A stretch of 64,000 nt of DNA. Source: Actinomycetota bacterium. Its GTDB lineage: Bacteria > Actinomycetota > Actinomycetes > S36-B12 > FW305-bin1. Location of the stretch: contig SCTR01000010.1 in assembly GCA_004297305.1 (NCBI GenBank), forward strand, positions 124,001-188,000, given 5' to 3'. Below the pieces are notes generated by a model. The model did not search any database and was not told the DNA's origin. It saw only the letters and a list, made by a program, of their open reading frames with translations. Below, piece after piece: positions 52,499 through 61,486 of the stretch. The stretch's first letter is position 1. Every line of letters starts with the position of its first letter. The translations under genes and the position numbers were made by a program.

Positions 52499-52592
52499 TC
52501 ACGCTGCTGCTCCGTCCTCGTTACGGGGTGTGTCGAGCAGCTCGGTCACGCTGCTGCCCCGTCGTCGTCACGAGGCGAGTCGAGCAGTTCGG
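52499..52592 (-). repeat. 47-bp tandem duplication of the whiB7 3' end
   Basis: Two adjacent 47-base copies (52546-52592 inside whiB7, 52499-52545 beyond the stop) agree at about 40 positions. The first encodes the end of WhiB7 (TELLDSPRDDDGAAA, stop). The second, in another frame, would encode TELLDTPRNEDGAAA, stop, opened by a GTG that overlaps the whiB7 stop. Confidence 0.85.
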
Positions 52593-53139
52593 TCAGGCCG
52601 AGTTCTGTCAACCGGGCCAGCAACGCCGCCTGCGCCGCCTGTTCGGTCGCCACGGCGTCCTTGCGGGGACGGCCCTTTGCCCGCTTCTGCGCCACGATGG
52701 TGCCGCCGTCGAACAGCTCGCCACCCCAGACGCCCCAGGGCTCGGCGCGCGCCACGGCTCCGGCAAGGCAGGCGCTCCGGAAGGCGCAGTCCTCACACAA
52801 CCGCTGCGCGGCCGCGATCTGGTCGACGTCCTCGGAGAACCACAGGTCCGGGTCGCCCTGGTGACAGGGCAAACCCGTCAGCGGCAGACCCGTCAACGAC
52901 AGGGCCGTCGACGTGGCGGGCGCCGGCAGGCGGGACTGCTCGACCGCCGGCGCGGTCAGCGGGGTCCGCTCCGGCGCGGCAGTCGGCAGGGACACCGGTA
53001 CCGGAGTCGGTGCGGATCCCGGGGCCGGTGCCGGAGTCCGTGCGGGTGGCGTGGGTGCCCGGTCCGGCACACGGGGTGTCCGGCCGACGCGGCCTGGTGC
53101 CCGGGCTGTCCCGGGTCGGGTCACGGTCAGTGTCGTCAT
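52546..53139 (-). CDS. whiB7: WhiB7-type transcriptional activator
   Basis: A 197-aa WhiB protein starting MTTLTVTRPG (ATG 53139). It has a long disordered Pro/Thr N-terminus (about 85 residues) before the core: first Cys in LPCHQGDPDLWFSED, then CEDCAFRSAC giving the remaining cluster ligands, the WhiB7 turn EPWGVWGGE, and the AT-hook KRAKGRPRK that defines WhiB7. It binds the primary sigma factor and A/T-rich DNA next to -35 elements and activates intrinsic antibiotic-resistance genes. The upstream leader (ORF, attenuator, promoter) fits its known induction by ribosome stress. Confidence 0.92.
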   Translation of the reverse strand: MTTLTVTRPGTARAPGRVGRTPRVPDRAPTPPARTPAPAPGSAPTPVPVSLPTAAPERTPLTAPAVEQSRLPAPATSTALSLTGLPLTGLPCHQGDPDLWFSEDVDQIAAAQRLCEDCAFRSACLAGAVARAEPWGVWGGELFDGGTIVAQKRAKGRPRKDAVATEQAAQAALLARLTELGLTELLDSPRDDDGAAA

Positions 53140-53194
53140 CTCGATCATCCTGGGTCGCAACGGATGTGGTCGGAATCAGGCCCGGGCAAACACA

Positions 53195-53230
53195 AAGGCC
53201 GCGGGGCCCGTCGTACGGGTCCGCGGCCTT
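53195..53230 (-). terminator. attenuator hairpin in the whiB7 leader
   Basis: Long G/C-rich arms (AAGGCCGCGG..CCCGT and ACGGGTCCGCGGCCTT, one-base bulge) with a CGT loop. On the whiB7 strand the hairpin is followed by TTTGTGTTTG. It lies 22 bases after the leader ORF stop and 55 bases before whiB7. Position and form fit a transcription attenuator. Confidence 0.75.
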
Positions 53231-53252
53231 GGAGGCGGCTGTCGTCAATGCG

Positions 53253-53609
53253 CTAGACAGGCGCCCCCAGTCGGGGACCCACGAGCTCGATCGTCATTGC
53301 CTTGGTGGCCATTGCCTTGGTGGCCATTGCCTTGGACGCGATTGCCTTGGTGGCCATCGCCTTCCAGGCGATCGCCTCGGTGGCCAGGGCCTGGGCCGCG
53401 GTGGCCTCGGTCGCCATCGCCTCGGTCGTCGCCTGCGTCCGTACGGGCGCGGTGACGACCGGAGCCGTCGCGATCGAGGTGGTCAGCGGTCGCCGGGCAG
53501 GCACGGCAGGGCCGGCGTCATGCAGCCCACGCCGGTATCGCCACGAGGACGAGGCAGCGGGCACGCCAGCGGCGGCCACAACGGCCACTGGCTGATTGGT
53601 GCTCCGCAT
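53253..53609 (-). CDS. whiB7 leader ORF with 15-bp repeats
   Basis: A 118-aa frame from ATG 53609 with GAGGAG seven bases upstream, ending at TAG 53253-53255 just before the attenuator. It begins MRSTNQPVAVVAAAGVP. Residues about 60-105 are five-residue units of the type ATKAM/ATEAI. Known whiB7 genes have an upstream ORF whose translation controls attenuation. Here it is unusually long and repetitive. The opposite strand also has an open frame (53302-53595) but without a ribosome site or promoter. A structural function for the peptide is not expected. Confidence 0.6.
   Translation of the reverse strand: MRSTNQPVAVVAAAGVPAASSSWRYRRGLHDAGPAVPARRPLTTSIATAPVVTAPVRTQATTEAMATEATAAQALATEAIAWKAMATKAIASKAMATKAMATKAMTIELVGPRLGAPV
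53296..53430 (-). repeat. nine 15-bp tandem units in the whiB7 leader
   Basis: Plus-strand units resemble ATTGCCTTGGTGGCC, nine in phase over 135 bases. The four nearest the ORF end are almost identical; those further upstream are diverged. Unit length equals five codons, so the frame is kept. Confidence 0.88.
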
Positions 53610-53659
53610 CGGACTGCTCCTCGTCAGGGCGGGCGTGACAGGTCGACCCGCTGCCCGCG

Positions 53660-53700
53660 ACCGTACCTGCGCGCCGCCGCGATCCGCAACGGAGTTTTTC
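53660..53700 (-). promoter_or_regulatory. whiB7 promoter with A/T-rich WhiB7 box
   Basis: On the minus strand: GGAAAAACTCC, then -35 TTGCGG (53684-53689), an 18-base spacer and -10 TACGGT (53660-53665). The A-tract placed just upstream of a weak -35 is the known signature of WhiB7-activated promoters, implying autoregulation. Transcription would start about 45 bases before the leader ORF. Confidence 0.65.
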
Positions 53701-53731
53701 CGCGACGGAGTTCCGGCGACCGCGCCGGCGG

Positions 53732-54757
53732 TCACTCCGTCGGGTACCGCAGGCCGATCTGACGCCTCGCCTCGTCCGTGGTGCGCAAGATCGACACCGT
53801 CTCCGCCAACGGCAGGATCGGACTCTCGGTCAGGCCGGCCCGCACGCAGCGGGCGACCTCGCCGGCCTGGTGGCGCAGGCCGTCGCCTTCATGCGGCTCG
53901 TCGTACCGGGACACTTCCCCGTCGCGGAAGACCTTCACCGAATCCGGCTGGCGCGACACCAGGGTGAGGCCACCGGCGAGGTTGAACGAGGGATCCAACT
54001 CGATCCGGCCGCCGGTCCCCATGACCGCAGCGCGGTTGGCGCCGGTGGCCTCCAGCGACGTCAACAGGGTGGACAGCCGGCCACCGGTGTGAGTCAGCAC
54101 GAGGGCGGTCTGCGAGTCGACCCCGGTCGGGCCCAGGTTCGACACCGCGGTCACCGACGTCGGTTCGCCCAGAATCATCGAGGCGAAGGACACGGTGTAG
54201 ATGCCGAGGTCGAGCAGGGCACCACCGCCGACACCCAGGTCCAGGATCCGATGCCCGGCGGAAACCCCGAAACCGATGCTGTGTTCGACGGTGACGTTAC
54301 GCACGTCGCCGATCGCGCCGTCGGCCAGCAACTGCCGCAACCGCACCATGTGGGGCAGGAACCGGCTCCACATCGCCTCCATGACGAAGGTGCCCGCCAC
54401 CCGCGCGGCGTCGACAATCTCCTGCGCCTGGGAAGCGTTGAGGGTGAACGGCTTCTCGATCAGCAGCGCTTTGCCGGCTGCGATGGCCAGCAGCGCATGG
54501 TCGCGGTGCCACGGGTGCGGCGTGGCGACGTACACGGCCTCCACATCGGGATCGGCGACCAGCGCCTCGTAACTGTCGTACGACCGCGCGATGCCGAACT
54601 GGCGCGCGAACTCCTGCCCGGTGTCAGCTGATCGGGAACCGACCGCAACCACCTCGCCCTCAGGCAAGAACGCCAGGTCCGCGACGAACTTCTTGGCGAT
54701 CTGACCGGTCCCGAGGATTCCCCAGCGCAGGGGCGGCGTGGCTGACATGCGCGTCAT
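53732..54757 (-). CDS. Gfo/Idh/MocA-family oxidoreductase
   Basis: A 341-aa NAD(P)-dependent dehydrogenase. The Rossmann motif is WGILGTGQIAKKF, EKPFTLNASQA carries the active-site Lys (EKP), and GGGALLDLGIYTVSFA is the C-terminal domain mark with the conserved Asp and Tyr. The substrate is a sugar or polyol, not identifiable. The start may be the second Met (MSATPPLRWG). Its 3' end lies close to the whiB7 promoter. Confidence 0.9.
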   Translation of the reverse strand: MTRMSATPPLRWGILGTGQIAKKFVADLAFLPEGEVVAVGSRSADTGQEFARQFGIARSYDSYEALVADPDVEAVYVATPHPWHRDHALLAIAAGKALLIEKPFTLNASQAQEIVDAARVAGTFVMEAMWSRFLPHMVRLRQLLADGAIGDVRNVTVEHSIGFGVSAGHRILDLGVGGGALLDLGIYTVSFASMILGEPTSVTAVSNLGPTGVDSQTALVLTHTGGRLSTLLTSLEATGANRAAVMGTGGRIELDPSFNLAGGLTLVSRQPDSVKVFRDGEVSRYDEPHEGDGLRHQAGEVARCVRAGLTESPILPLAETVSILRTTDEARRQIGLRYPTE

Positions 54758-54772
54758 CTTGGACCTGGACTG

Positions 54773-57016
54773 TCAACCGGCGGCATCCGGGTCTGCCGGT
54801 TCGGGCACCGGCTCGCCGGCCACGAGCGCCAGCAGGCAGTCGCCGTACCGCTGCTGCTTGCCCGGCCCGACCCCCGTGATAGCGGCCAGGTCGGCCGCAC
54901 CGGCCGGCCGCGTCTCGGCGACCGCCAGCAGGGTCGCGTCGGTGAACACGACGTACGCCGGCACCGCCCGCCGTCGCGCCTCCTGCAGCCGCCAGTCCTT
55001 CAGCCGAGCGAGCAGGTCCTCGTCGTACGGCGACTCGCAGGTCACGCAGCGGCCCAGCGCGCGCTCCTGTCCGGTGACCAGCGCCTTGCCACATACGCGG
55101 CACGGCGCCGGACCGCGGCGCCGGCGTTCGGCCCGTGCCGTCCCGCGACCGGGTCGGACCAGCGCGCCGTGACCGCCGCGGATCGGTTCGGCGCCGAGCG
55201 CGTCGTCGAGGAAGCGGCTGCGGTGCCGGCCCTGTCGGCCGCCGGGCTGCCGGGCCCGGGCCCAGGACACGTGCAGGCCGGACCGGGCGCGGGTGACGCC
55301 GACGTAGAACAGCCGGCGTTCCTCCTCGACCCGCTCGGGGGTGTCGGCGTGGACGATCGGCAGCATCCCCTCGACCGCGCCGACGATGAACACCGCCTCC
55401 CACTCCAGGCCTTTCGCCGAATGCAGCGACGCCAGCGTGACGCCGTCGTGCACCGGCGCGTGCTGCACCTCGGCCCGCCGGTCCAGTTCGTCGACCAGGC
55501 CGGGCAGGTCGTCGGCGGTGCCGGCCGCGACCAGGTCGCCGGCCAGCGTGACCAGCGCAGCCAACGACTCCCATCGTTCCCGGGTCGCGCCGGTCCCACG
55601 GGGCGGCGCGGGATCCCACCCCATGGCCGCCAGCACGGCCACGACATCCTCGACGACACCGCCACCGCCACCGGCCGGCGTCGCGCGGGCCTGGCCGCGG
55701 ATCCGGGTGACCGCCTCGCGCACTTCCGGCCGCTCGAAGAAACGCTCGGCGCCGCGGACCACGCACGGCACCCCGGCATCGGCCAGCGCGGCCTCGAAGA
55801 CCTCGGACTGCGCGTTGACGCGAAACAGCACGGCGATGTCACGCGGCGCCGTACCGCCGGCCACCAGGGCGGCGACGCTGCTGGCGACGCCCTCGGCCTC
55901 CGCGGTCTCGTCGTCGTACGAGGTGACCGTGGGCTCGGCCGCCGGGGGCTGCTGGGAGATCAACTGCAACCGCAGCCGGGCCGTCGGACCGCTGGCGGAG
56001 CCGAGGACCTTGTTGGCCAGCGTGACCACCTGGGGCGAGCAACGGTACGACCGGACCAGCCGGACCTCCGTCGCATCCGGGTGCCGGCTCCGGAAGTCCA
56101 GCAGGTACGCCGGGGTCGCGCCGGTGAACGTGTAGATCGTCTGCGCGGCGTCGCCGACCACGCACACGTCCGGGTGTTCGCCGCACCACAACTCCAACAG
56201 CCGCTGCTGCAACGGGTTGACGTCCTGGTACTCGTCGACGGTGAACCACCGGTACTGCGCGCGGACCTCGTCGGCGATGTCCGGCCGGGACTGCAGGATT
56301 CCCACGGTCAGCAGCAGGACGTCCTCGAAGTCCAGCCGGCCGCGTGCCGACCGGAGTTCGTCGTACGTCGCGTAGACCCTCCCGACCAGCTCCGGGCTCA
56401 CCCCCGCCGGACCGTCGCGCCCGGCGCGGCCGGCGGCGGCCGGGTAGGCCTCCGGCAGGCACTGGCTCACCTTCGCCCATTCGATCTCGGCGGCCAGGTC
56501 CCGCACGGTCGCCGGATCGGTCGCGACCCGGGTCCGGGAGGCCGCCTCGGCTACCAGCCGGGCTTTGCTCGCCATCAGCTCCGGGAACGGGCCGCCCACC
56601 GCGCGGGGCCAGAAGTACCGCAACTGGCGAAGCGCGGCCGCGTGGAACGTCCGGGCCTGTACGCCGGACGCCCCGAGCGCGCGCAACCGTTCCCGCATCT
56701 CGCCGGCGGCCCGGGCGGTGAACGTCACCGCGAGGCTGCGGCGGGGGTCGTGGGCGCCGGTGCGGACGGCGTACGCGATCCGGTGCGTGATCGCCCGGGT
56801 CTTGCCCGTCCCGGCACCGGCGAGCACCACCACCGGACCGTGCAGCGCGGTCGCCACCGCGCGCTGCTCCGGGTCGAGCCCGGCGAGTACGACCTCGGCG
56901 GAATCCGGACCGCCGGCCACGCCGGGCCCGGCGGACAGCGAGGGCTCGGCAGGCACGCGCCGATGCTCGCACGAGGCACGGACGGCCGGCCGCGCGCCGT
57001 TGCGACCGGTGGACAC
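54773..57016 (-). CDS. uvrD2: ATP-dependent DNA helicase UvrD2
   Basis: A 747-aa UvrD/PcrA-type helicase. Motifs: AGAGTGKTRAITHRI (I), TFTARAAGEMRERL (Ia), VDEYQDVNPLQQ (II), GDAAQTIYTFTGA (III), VRLVRSYRCSPQV (IV), TLASLHSAKGLEWEAVF (V), YVGVTRARSGL (VI). The C-terminus has the UvrD2-specific tetracysteine (CRVCGKAL..GRCVTCES) and an HRDC domain (ITGVGPGKQQRYGD). GTG 57016 or the in-frame GTG at VPAEPSLS near 56956 may be the start. Divergent from the mycoredoxin gene. Confidence 0.95.
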   Translation of the reverse strand: MSTGRNGARPAVRASCEHRRVPAEPSLSAGPGVAGGPDSAEVVLAGLDPEQRAVATALHGPVVVLAGAGTGKTRAITHRIAYAVRTGAHDPRRSLAVTFTARAAGEMRERLRALGASGVQARTFHAAALRQLRYFWPRAVGGPFPELMASKARLVAEAASRTRVATDPATVRDLAAEIEWAKVSQCLPEAYPAAAGRAGRDGPAGVSPELVGRVYATYDELRSARGRLDFEDVLLLTVGILQSRPDIADEVRAQYRWFTVDEYQDVNPLQQRLLELWCGEHPDVCVVGDAAQTIYTFTGATPAYLLDFRSRHPDATEVRLVRSYRCSPQVVTLANKVLGSASGPTARLRLQLISQQPPAAEPTVTSYDDETAEAEGVASSVAALVAGGTAPRDIAVLFRVNAQSEVFEAALADAGVPCVVRGAERFFERPEVREAVTRIRGQARATPAGGGGGVVEDVVAVLAAMGWDPAPPRGTGATRERWESLAALVTLAGDLVAAGTADDLPGLVDELDRRAEVQHAPVHDGVTLASLHSAKGLEWEAVFIVGAVEGMLPIVHADTPERVEEERRLFYVGVTRARSGLHVSWARARQPGGRQGRHRSRFLDDALGAEPIRGGHGALVRPGRGTARAERRRRGPAPCRVCGKALVTGQERALGRCVTCESPYDEDLLARLKDWRLQEARRRAVPAYVVFTDATLLAVAETRPAGAADLAAITGVGPGKQQRYGDCLLALVAGEPVPEPADPDAAG

Positions 57017-57119
57017 GCCCCGCCCGGGTCACTCCGCGGGTGTCGGGACCGCCCGGTGGGGGAAGGAAAGCCCAGCCGGGATGGTTGACGATGTGACGAA
57101 CCGAGGAGGGCACCGTCCG

Positions 57120-57362
57120 ATGCAGGTGATCATGTACTCGACGCCGTGGTGCGGCTACTGCCACCGGCTGAAGGCGCAGTTGACGCGGGTCGGCATCGGC
57201 TATCGCGAGATCAACATCGAGAAGGACCCCGCCGCGGCCCGCTTCGTCGAGAAGGTCAACGGCGGCAACCAGACCGTGCCCACGGTCGTCTTCCCCGACT
57301 CCTCGGCGCTGACCAACCCGTCCCTCGACCAGGTTCAGGCGAAGATCGCGGCGCTGGCCTGA
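57120..57362 (+). CDS. mrx1: mycoredoxin (Mrx1-like glutaredoxin)
   Basis: An 80-aa glutaredoxin-fold protein. The active site is STPWCGYCHRLK (CxxC at about 11-14), followed by the cis-Pro strand QTVPTVVF and the family end SLDQVQAKIAAL. It reduces mycothiol mixed disulphides. The ATG at 57081 would add 13 residues. Divergent from uvrD2, as in mycobacteria. Confidence 0.93.
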   Translation: MQVIMYSTPWCGYCHRLKAQLTRVGIGYREINIEKDPAAARFVEKVNGGNQTVPTVVFPDSSALTNPSLDQVQAKIAALA

Positions 57363-57440
57363 CTCGGCGCGAGCTTGACGGCGCCGCTGCCGGACCGCGG
57401 CGGCAGGGGCCGGCCTGGCGGTTGCGTTGCCCGGCCGCGC

Positions 57441-58481
57441 TCAGCGCCAGCCGCGGATCACCGGCAGCGGACCGCCGTACCAGCGTTCGATGAGGCGCCG
57501 GGCGATCGACAGCGCCGGGGGTAGGCCGACATCGCCACTGGCACATGCGGTTGCCAGTTCCTCGCGACTGAACCAGCGGACCTCGGCGAGTTCCCCGTCG
57601 CGCGCGTGGGCCGATGCCGGATCCGCGCCGTCAGCCACGACACAGTGGTAGCCCAGCATCAGGGAGCACGGGAACGGCCAGGGCTGGCTGCCGAGGTAGA
57701 CCACCTCGCCGACCGCGACGCCGGCCTCCTCGGCCACTTCGCGACGGACCGCCGCCTCCGCGGACTCCCCCGGCTCCACGAACCCGGCGAGGGTGGAGAA
57801 CAACCCGCCGGGGAAGGTCGCGCGCCGGCCCAGCAGGGCCCGGTCGGTGGCGTCGATCGTCAGCATGATCACCGCGGGGTCGGTGCGCGGGAAGTGATCG
57901 GAACCGTCCGCGGAGCAGCGGCGTACCCAGCCGGCGTGCACCGGCTCGGTGGGAGCGCCGCAGCGGGGGCACCGCACGTGCACGTCGTGCCAGTTGTCCA
58001 ACGCCACGGCGGTGACGAACAGGCCCGCGTCCCGGTCGTCCAGGGCCGATCCGACCTTGCGCAGCGACTCCCACCGAGCGTCTGCCGGCACCAGCCCTGC
58101 GGCGTCGGACGCGATGTCGCCCGCGGTCCCCGTGACGGCCCCGGGGCCGGGCAACGCGGCGGCAGCGGACTGGGCTTGCACGGCAGACGCTGTCGGGCGG
58201 GCCGACCAGTACGCCGTCCCCGCAGCGTCCACGCCGAGCAGGTGGCGCTCGTACGACGCCGGAATCCCCCGAGTCGGCACCAGCGCCAAGGCGACACGCC
58301 CGGAGTCGGTAACCACCGGGGCGCGACCGCCGTCGGCCAGCAGGACCCGGGTGGCCGGGTCGGCCCAGCTGGCGGTCAACCAGGAGTCGTCGGTACGGCG
58401 CTCCGCCGCTCGATCGACCGTGCCACGGGCCAGGGTGAGATCGGTGAGCAGGGCGCGGTCGGCGTCCGGCGCGGCGGTCAC
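57441..58481 (-). CDS. nudC: NAD+ diphosphatase NudC
   Basis: A 346-aa Nudix enzyme from GTG 58481. The zinc ribbon is CPRCGAPTEPVHAGWVRRC, the Nudix box is GFVEPGESAEAAVRREVAEE followed by AG, and the NudC-specific SQPWPFPCSLMLGY motif lies 16 residues later. It hydrolyses NAD(H) and decaps NAD-RNA. It is convergent with mrx1. Confidence 0.93.
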   Translation of the reverse strand: MTAAPDADRALLTDLTLARGTVDRAAERRTDDSWLTASWADPATRVLLADGGRAPVVTDSGRVALALVPTRGIPASYERHLLGVDAAGTAYWSARPTASAVQAQSAAAALPGPGAVTGTAGDIASDAAGLVPADARWESLRKVGSALDDRDAGLFVTAVALDNWHDVHVRCPRCGAPTEPVHAGWVRRCSADGSDHFPRTDPAVIMLTIDATDRALLGRRATFPGGLFSTLAGFVEPGESAEAAVRREVAEEAGVAVGEVVYLGSQPWPFPCSLMLGYHCVVADGADPASAHARDGELAEVRWFSREELATACASGDVGLPPALSIARRLIERWYGGPLPVIRGWR

Positions 58482-58524
58482 GCTGCCGACCCTACGGCCG
58501 GGCCCGTGCGAGCATGAGCCCACC

Positions 58525-59730
58525 ATGGAGCAGTTCATCCGCCAGCTCACCGGTGTCCGGTTCGTCGCGGCGGCCTGGGTCCTCGCCTATCACCTGCAGG
58601 CGCCGCTGGACCGGCTGAACCTGCTGGTCCCCGTCCTGGCCGACGTGCTGCGCGTCGGGCGCCTCGGCGTCGACCTGTTCTTCGCACTGTCCGGGTTCAT
58701 CCTGACCCACACCTACCTGACCCGACTGGGTCCGCGGCTGGCCGGTGGGCCCAGCGTCCGCTTCTGGTGGCTGCGGCTGGCCCGCATCTACCCGGTGCAT
58801 TTCGTCATGCTCAACGTCGCCGGACTGGCAGTGATCGCCCAGTCCGTGGTCAGTTCGTCCGAATCGCGGGAACGCGACTGGATGAACCCGTTGGACTACC
58901 TGAAGAACCTGCTGCTGCTGCAGGAATGGGGGCCGGAACCGCAGCGTGGCTGGAACTTCGTCGCGTGGTCGTTGTCGATGGAATGGTTGGCGTACCTCCT
59001 CTTTCCGCTGCTGGCGCTGGTGCTGTGGCAGCTGCACCGGCGCGCCTCGCGCGGCGTGCTCGTGCTGGCCTGGCTGGTGGCGATGGCCCCGCTGGTCGGC
59101 TACGCGTTCACCCGCAGCGACCCGTACTACACCGACCATTGGGGCTCGACGATCCGCGTCCTGTCGGAGTTCGCCGCCGGCGCCGTCACCTACCTCGTGG
59201 TGGCCAGGCTGACAGTCGACGGGCGCGCCCGCCCGCGGGTGGAACGGCTCGCCACGACCTTGTCGGCAGCGCTGCCGGTCGCGGTGATCGTCGGCGCCGT
59301 GGTGCTGTCGCGGATCCCGTCGCTGCAGGCGCCGATCACCTCGACCTCGCCGGACGCCGAGCCGCTGCCGCCGTACCTGCACCTGCTCGTCGTCCCGCTG
59401 CTCGTACTGTGGATCGGCGCGCTCGCGCTGTCGCGGCGCGGAGTCTCGCGGTGGCTGTCCACCCGAACGCTCGTGCTCGGCGGCTTCATCTCGTACTCGC
59501 TCTACATGACGCACCTGGTCTGGTACGGCCTGTGGCGGGCCGGGATGAACGCGGTCCACATCACCGGCGGGGCGTTGTACGCGGTCGGCGTGGTGGCACT
59601 CGTCGCCGGCGCCCTGCTGATCGCCTGGCTGATGTGGCGGTACGTCGAAGAACCGGCGCGGGAATGGATGCGCGGGCTGGTCGGCGTCCGGCGCCGGGCC
59701 GTGGCCGAGCCGGAACTGCACCGGAGCTGA
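58525..59730 (+). CDS. membrane acyltransferase (acyltransferase-3/OafA family)
   Basis: A 401-aa protein with about ten membrane helices. TGVRFVAAAWVLAYHLQAP holds the conserved Arg and catalytic-type His, DLFFALSGFILTHTYL and ARIYPVHF are the next family blocks, and SYSLYMTHLVWY is a late one. It O-acylates an envelope sugar or lipid. No SGNH domain is fused. It starts 44 bases from the divergent nudC. Confidence 0.92.
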   Translation: MEQFIRQLTGVRFVAAAWVLAYHLQAPLDRLNLLVPVLADVLRVGRLGVDLFFALSGFILTHTYLTRLGPRLAGGPSVRFWWLRLARIYPVHFVMLNVAGLAVIAQSVVSSSESRERDWMNPLDYLKNLLLLQEWGPEPQRGWNFVAWSLSMEWLAYLLFPLLALVLWQLHRRASRGVLVLAWLVAMAPLVGYAFTRSDPYYTDHWGSTIRVLSEFAAGAVTYLVVARLTVDGRARPRVERLATTLSAALPVAVIVGAVVLSRIPSLQAPITSTSPDAEPLPPYLHLLVVPLLVLWIGALALSRRGVSRWLSTRTLVLGGFISYSLYMTHLVWYGLWRAGMNAVHITGGALYAVGVVALVAGALLIAWLMWRYVEEPAREWMRGLVGVRRRAVAEPELHRS

Positions 59731-59814
59731 CCTGGCCGGTGGCACAGTAGGTCGACCGGTGCCGGCAGCGGCCGCGAGCGCCTGCGGGTACGAACCGTCT
59801 GGAGGGGGGCGCAG

Positions 59815-60672
59815 TTGCGAACACCCGATGCACAACGTCCGGTGACCGAGCTGGGCGAATTCCTCCGATCCCGCCGCGACCGGCTCACTCCCCAGGATGC
59901 CGGCGTCCGCAGTCACGGACGGCGCCGGGTTCCTGGCCTCCGCCGGGAGGAGCTGGCCCAGCTCGCCGGCGTGTCGGTGACGTACCTGACGCGCCTTGAA
60001 CAGGGTCAGTCGCAGAACGCGTCCGACGCTGTCATCGATGCGCTCGCGCTCGCTCTGCAGCTCGACGCCGACGAGCGGACGCATCTGGGCGTCCTTGCCC
60101 ACCCCGCCCGAAAGCAGCGGCGCCGCAACGTCGCGCAGGAGGAGGCGAAACCGGGCGCGGCACAACTGCTGCAGGCTATGGGACACGTGCCCGCAGTGTT
60201 GCTGGGCCGCTTCCACGACATCCTCGCGTGGAACCGTGCCGGACAGGTACTGCTGGCCGGCCACCTGGACTACGAGGCGCCCAATGCCGGAGCAGAGCGG
60301 CCGAATCAGCTGCGGATGCTGTTTCTGGACAAGCGCACGCGGGATCTGTACCTCGACTGGAACGACGAGGCCGCCCTGGCGGTTGCATCGCTGCGGTACA
60401 TCTCAGCACAGTTCGCCGACGACCGGCGCTCGGCCGAATTGGTCAGCGAACTGCAGGTGCGCAGCCCGGAGTTCGCCACGCTGTGGGCCGGACATGACGT
60501 GCGGTTGTGCACCAGCGGGACCAAACGGCTGCGGCATCCCACGGTAGGCGAACTGCGACTGGACTACGAGGTACTTCAGCTACCCGAGGGCAGCGGCCAG
60601 CGCATTCTCGCCCACACCGCCGAGCCGGGAAGTGCCTCGTACGCTGCGCTGCGTTTGCTCACGACGAGTTGA
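59815..60672 (+). CDS. XRE-family regulator with MmyB-like ligand domain
   Basis: A 285-aa protein from TTG 59815 (GGAGGGGG upstream; GTG 59842 is possible). The HTH is RRVPGLRREELAQLAGVSVTYLTRLEQG, which is the mark of this group, and an MmyB-like fatty-acid/ligand domain follows (DILAWNRAGQVLL..LYLDWNDEAALAVASLRY). Members often control an adjacent dehydrogenase. Here the convergent SDR gene is the likely target. Confidence 0.9.
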   Translation: MRTPDAQRPVTELGEFLRSRRDRLTPQDAGVRSHGRRRVPGLRREELAQLAGVSVTYLTRLEQGQSQNASDAVIDALALALQLDADERTHLGVLAHPARKQRRRNVAQEEAKPGAAQLLQAMGHVPAVLLGRFHDILAWNRAGQVLLAGHLDYEAPNAGAERPNQLRMLFLDKRTRDLYLDWNDEAALAVASLRYISAQFADDRRSAELVSELQVRSPEFATLWAGHDVRLCTSGTKRLRHPTVGELRLDYEVLQLPEGSGQRILAHTAEPGSASYAALRLLTTS

Positions 60673-60703
60673 GCCGCCGGCTGGCCGTACGACCGGACCT
60701 GAT

Positions 60704-61486
60704 TCAGATCTGGCGCAGGGCACCGCCGTCGACCGACCACTCGGCGCCGGTGACCTGCGAGGCGCGCGGCGACAGCAGATAGGCGATCAGCCCCGCGACG
60801 TCCTCGGGCTCACCGATACGGCCGGTCGGCAGGCGGCGTTCTTCGCGGATGAACTTGTCCACCGCGGCGCCGGGTTCGCCGCCGTACCGCGCCGCCAGTT
60901 GATCGGCGAAACCCCCTGGTGCATCGAACAACGCGGTGCGGGTCGGTCCCGGCGAGACGACGTTGGAGCGGATACCCGCCGGCGAGAACTCGACCGCAAC
61001 GGCCTTCGACAAGGACAGGAGCGCGGCTTTCGAGGCCGCGTAGGCGGCCATGGTCGGGTCGGGCGCCCGCCCCGCCTCGCTGCCGACATGCACGATGCTG
61101 CCGCCGCCCGCCCGCATGGCAGGCAGGACGGCACGGGTCAGTCGGGCGACGGCCAACAGATTGACCTCGAACGTCATCCGCCACAGCTCGTCGTCGAGGT
61201 CGGCGAAGGAGTCCCTGGTATCGAAGAGCGCGGCGTTGTTCACCAGGCCGTCGACGCGACCGTAGCGTTCGGTTGCCCATGCAACCGTGGTGCCGGCGGC
61301 TGCCGGGTCGGTGAGGTCGGACGCAACGAAGGCGGCACCGTCAGGCAGTACGCCCTCCTCGGGAGGGCGGCGAGCCACGGCGACGACATGGGCACCTTCG
61401 GCGGTCAGTTCGCGAACGGCCGCCAGGCCGATACCGCTGGTACCACCGGTGACGATCACGACCTTGTCATCGAGGTGAAGGTGCAT
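60704..61486 (-). CDS. short-chain dehydrogenase/reductase (SDR)
   Basis: A 260-aa classical SDR from ATG 61486. The cofactor motif is [18 protein letters not shown] is the NNAG-like motif, the catalytic Ser is in VHVGSEAG, Tyr-x3-Lys is YAASKAA, and SPGPTRTAL follows. Substrate unknown. It converges on the XRE/MmyB regulator with 31 bases between them. Confidence 0.93.
   Translation of the reverse strand: MHLHLDDKVVIVTGGTSGIGLAAVRELTAEGAHVVAVARRPPEEGVLPDGAAFVASDLTDPAAAGTTVAWATERYGRVDGLVNNAALFDTRDSFADLDDELWRMTFEVNLLAVARLTRAVLPAMRAGGGSIVHVGSEAGRAPDPTMAAYAASKAALLSLSKAVAVEFSPAGIRSNVVSPGPTRTALFDAPGGFADQLAARYGGEPGAAVDKFIREERRLPTGRIGEPEDVAGLIAYLLSPRASQVTGAEWSVDGGALRQI

Noticed and set aside
53296-53430. 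CRISPR array
   Set aside because: The 15-bp units are contiguous without spacers and in frame within an ORF; no cas genes in the window.
53302-53595. Plus-strand gene of hydrophobic Ala/Ile/Val repeats opposite the whiB7 leader
   Set aside because: No ribosome site or promoter was seen, while the minus strand has both. It is the antisense of the tandem repeats.
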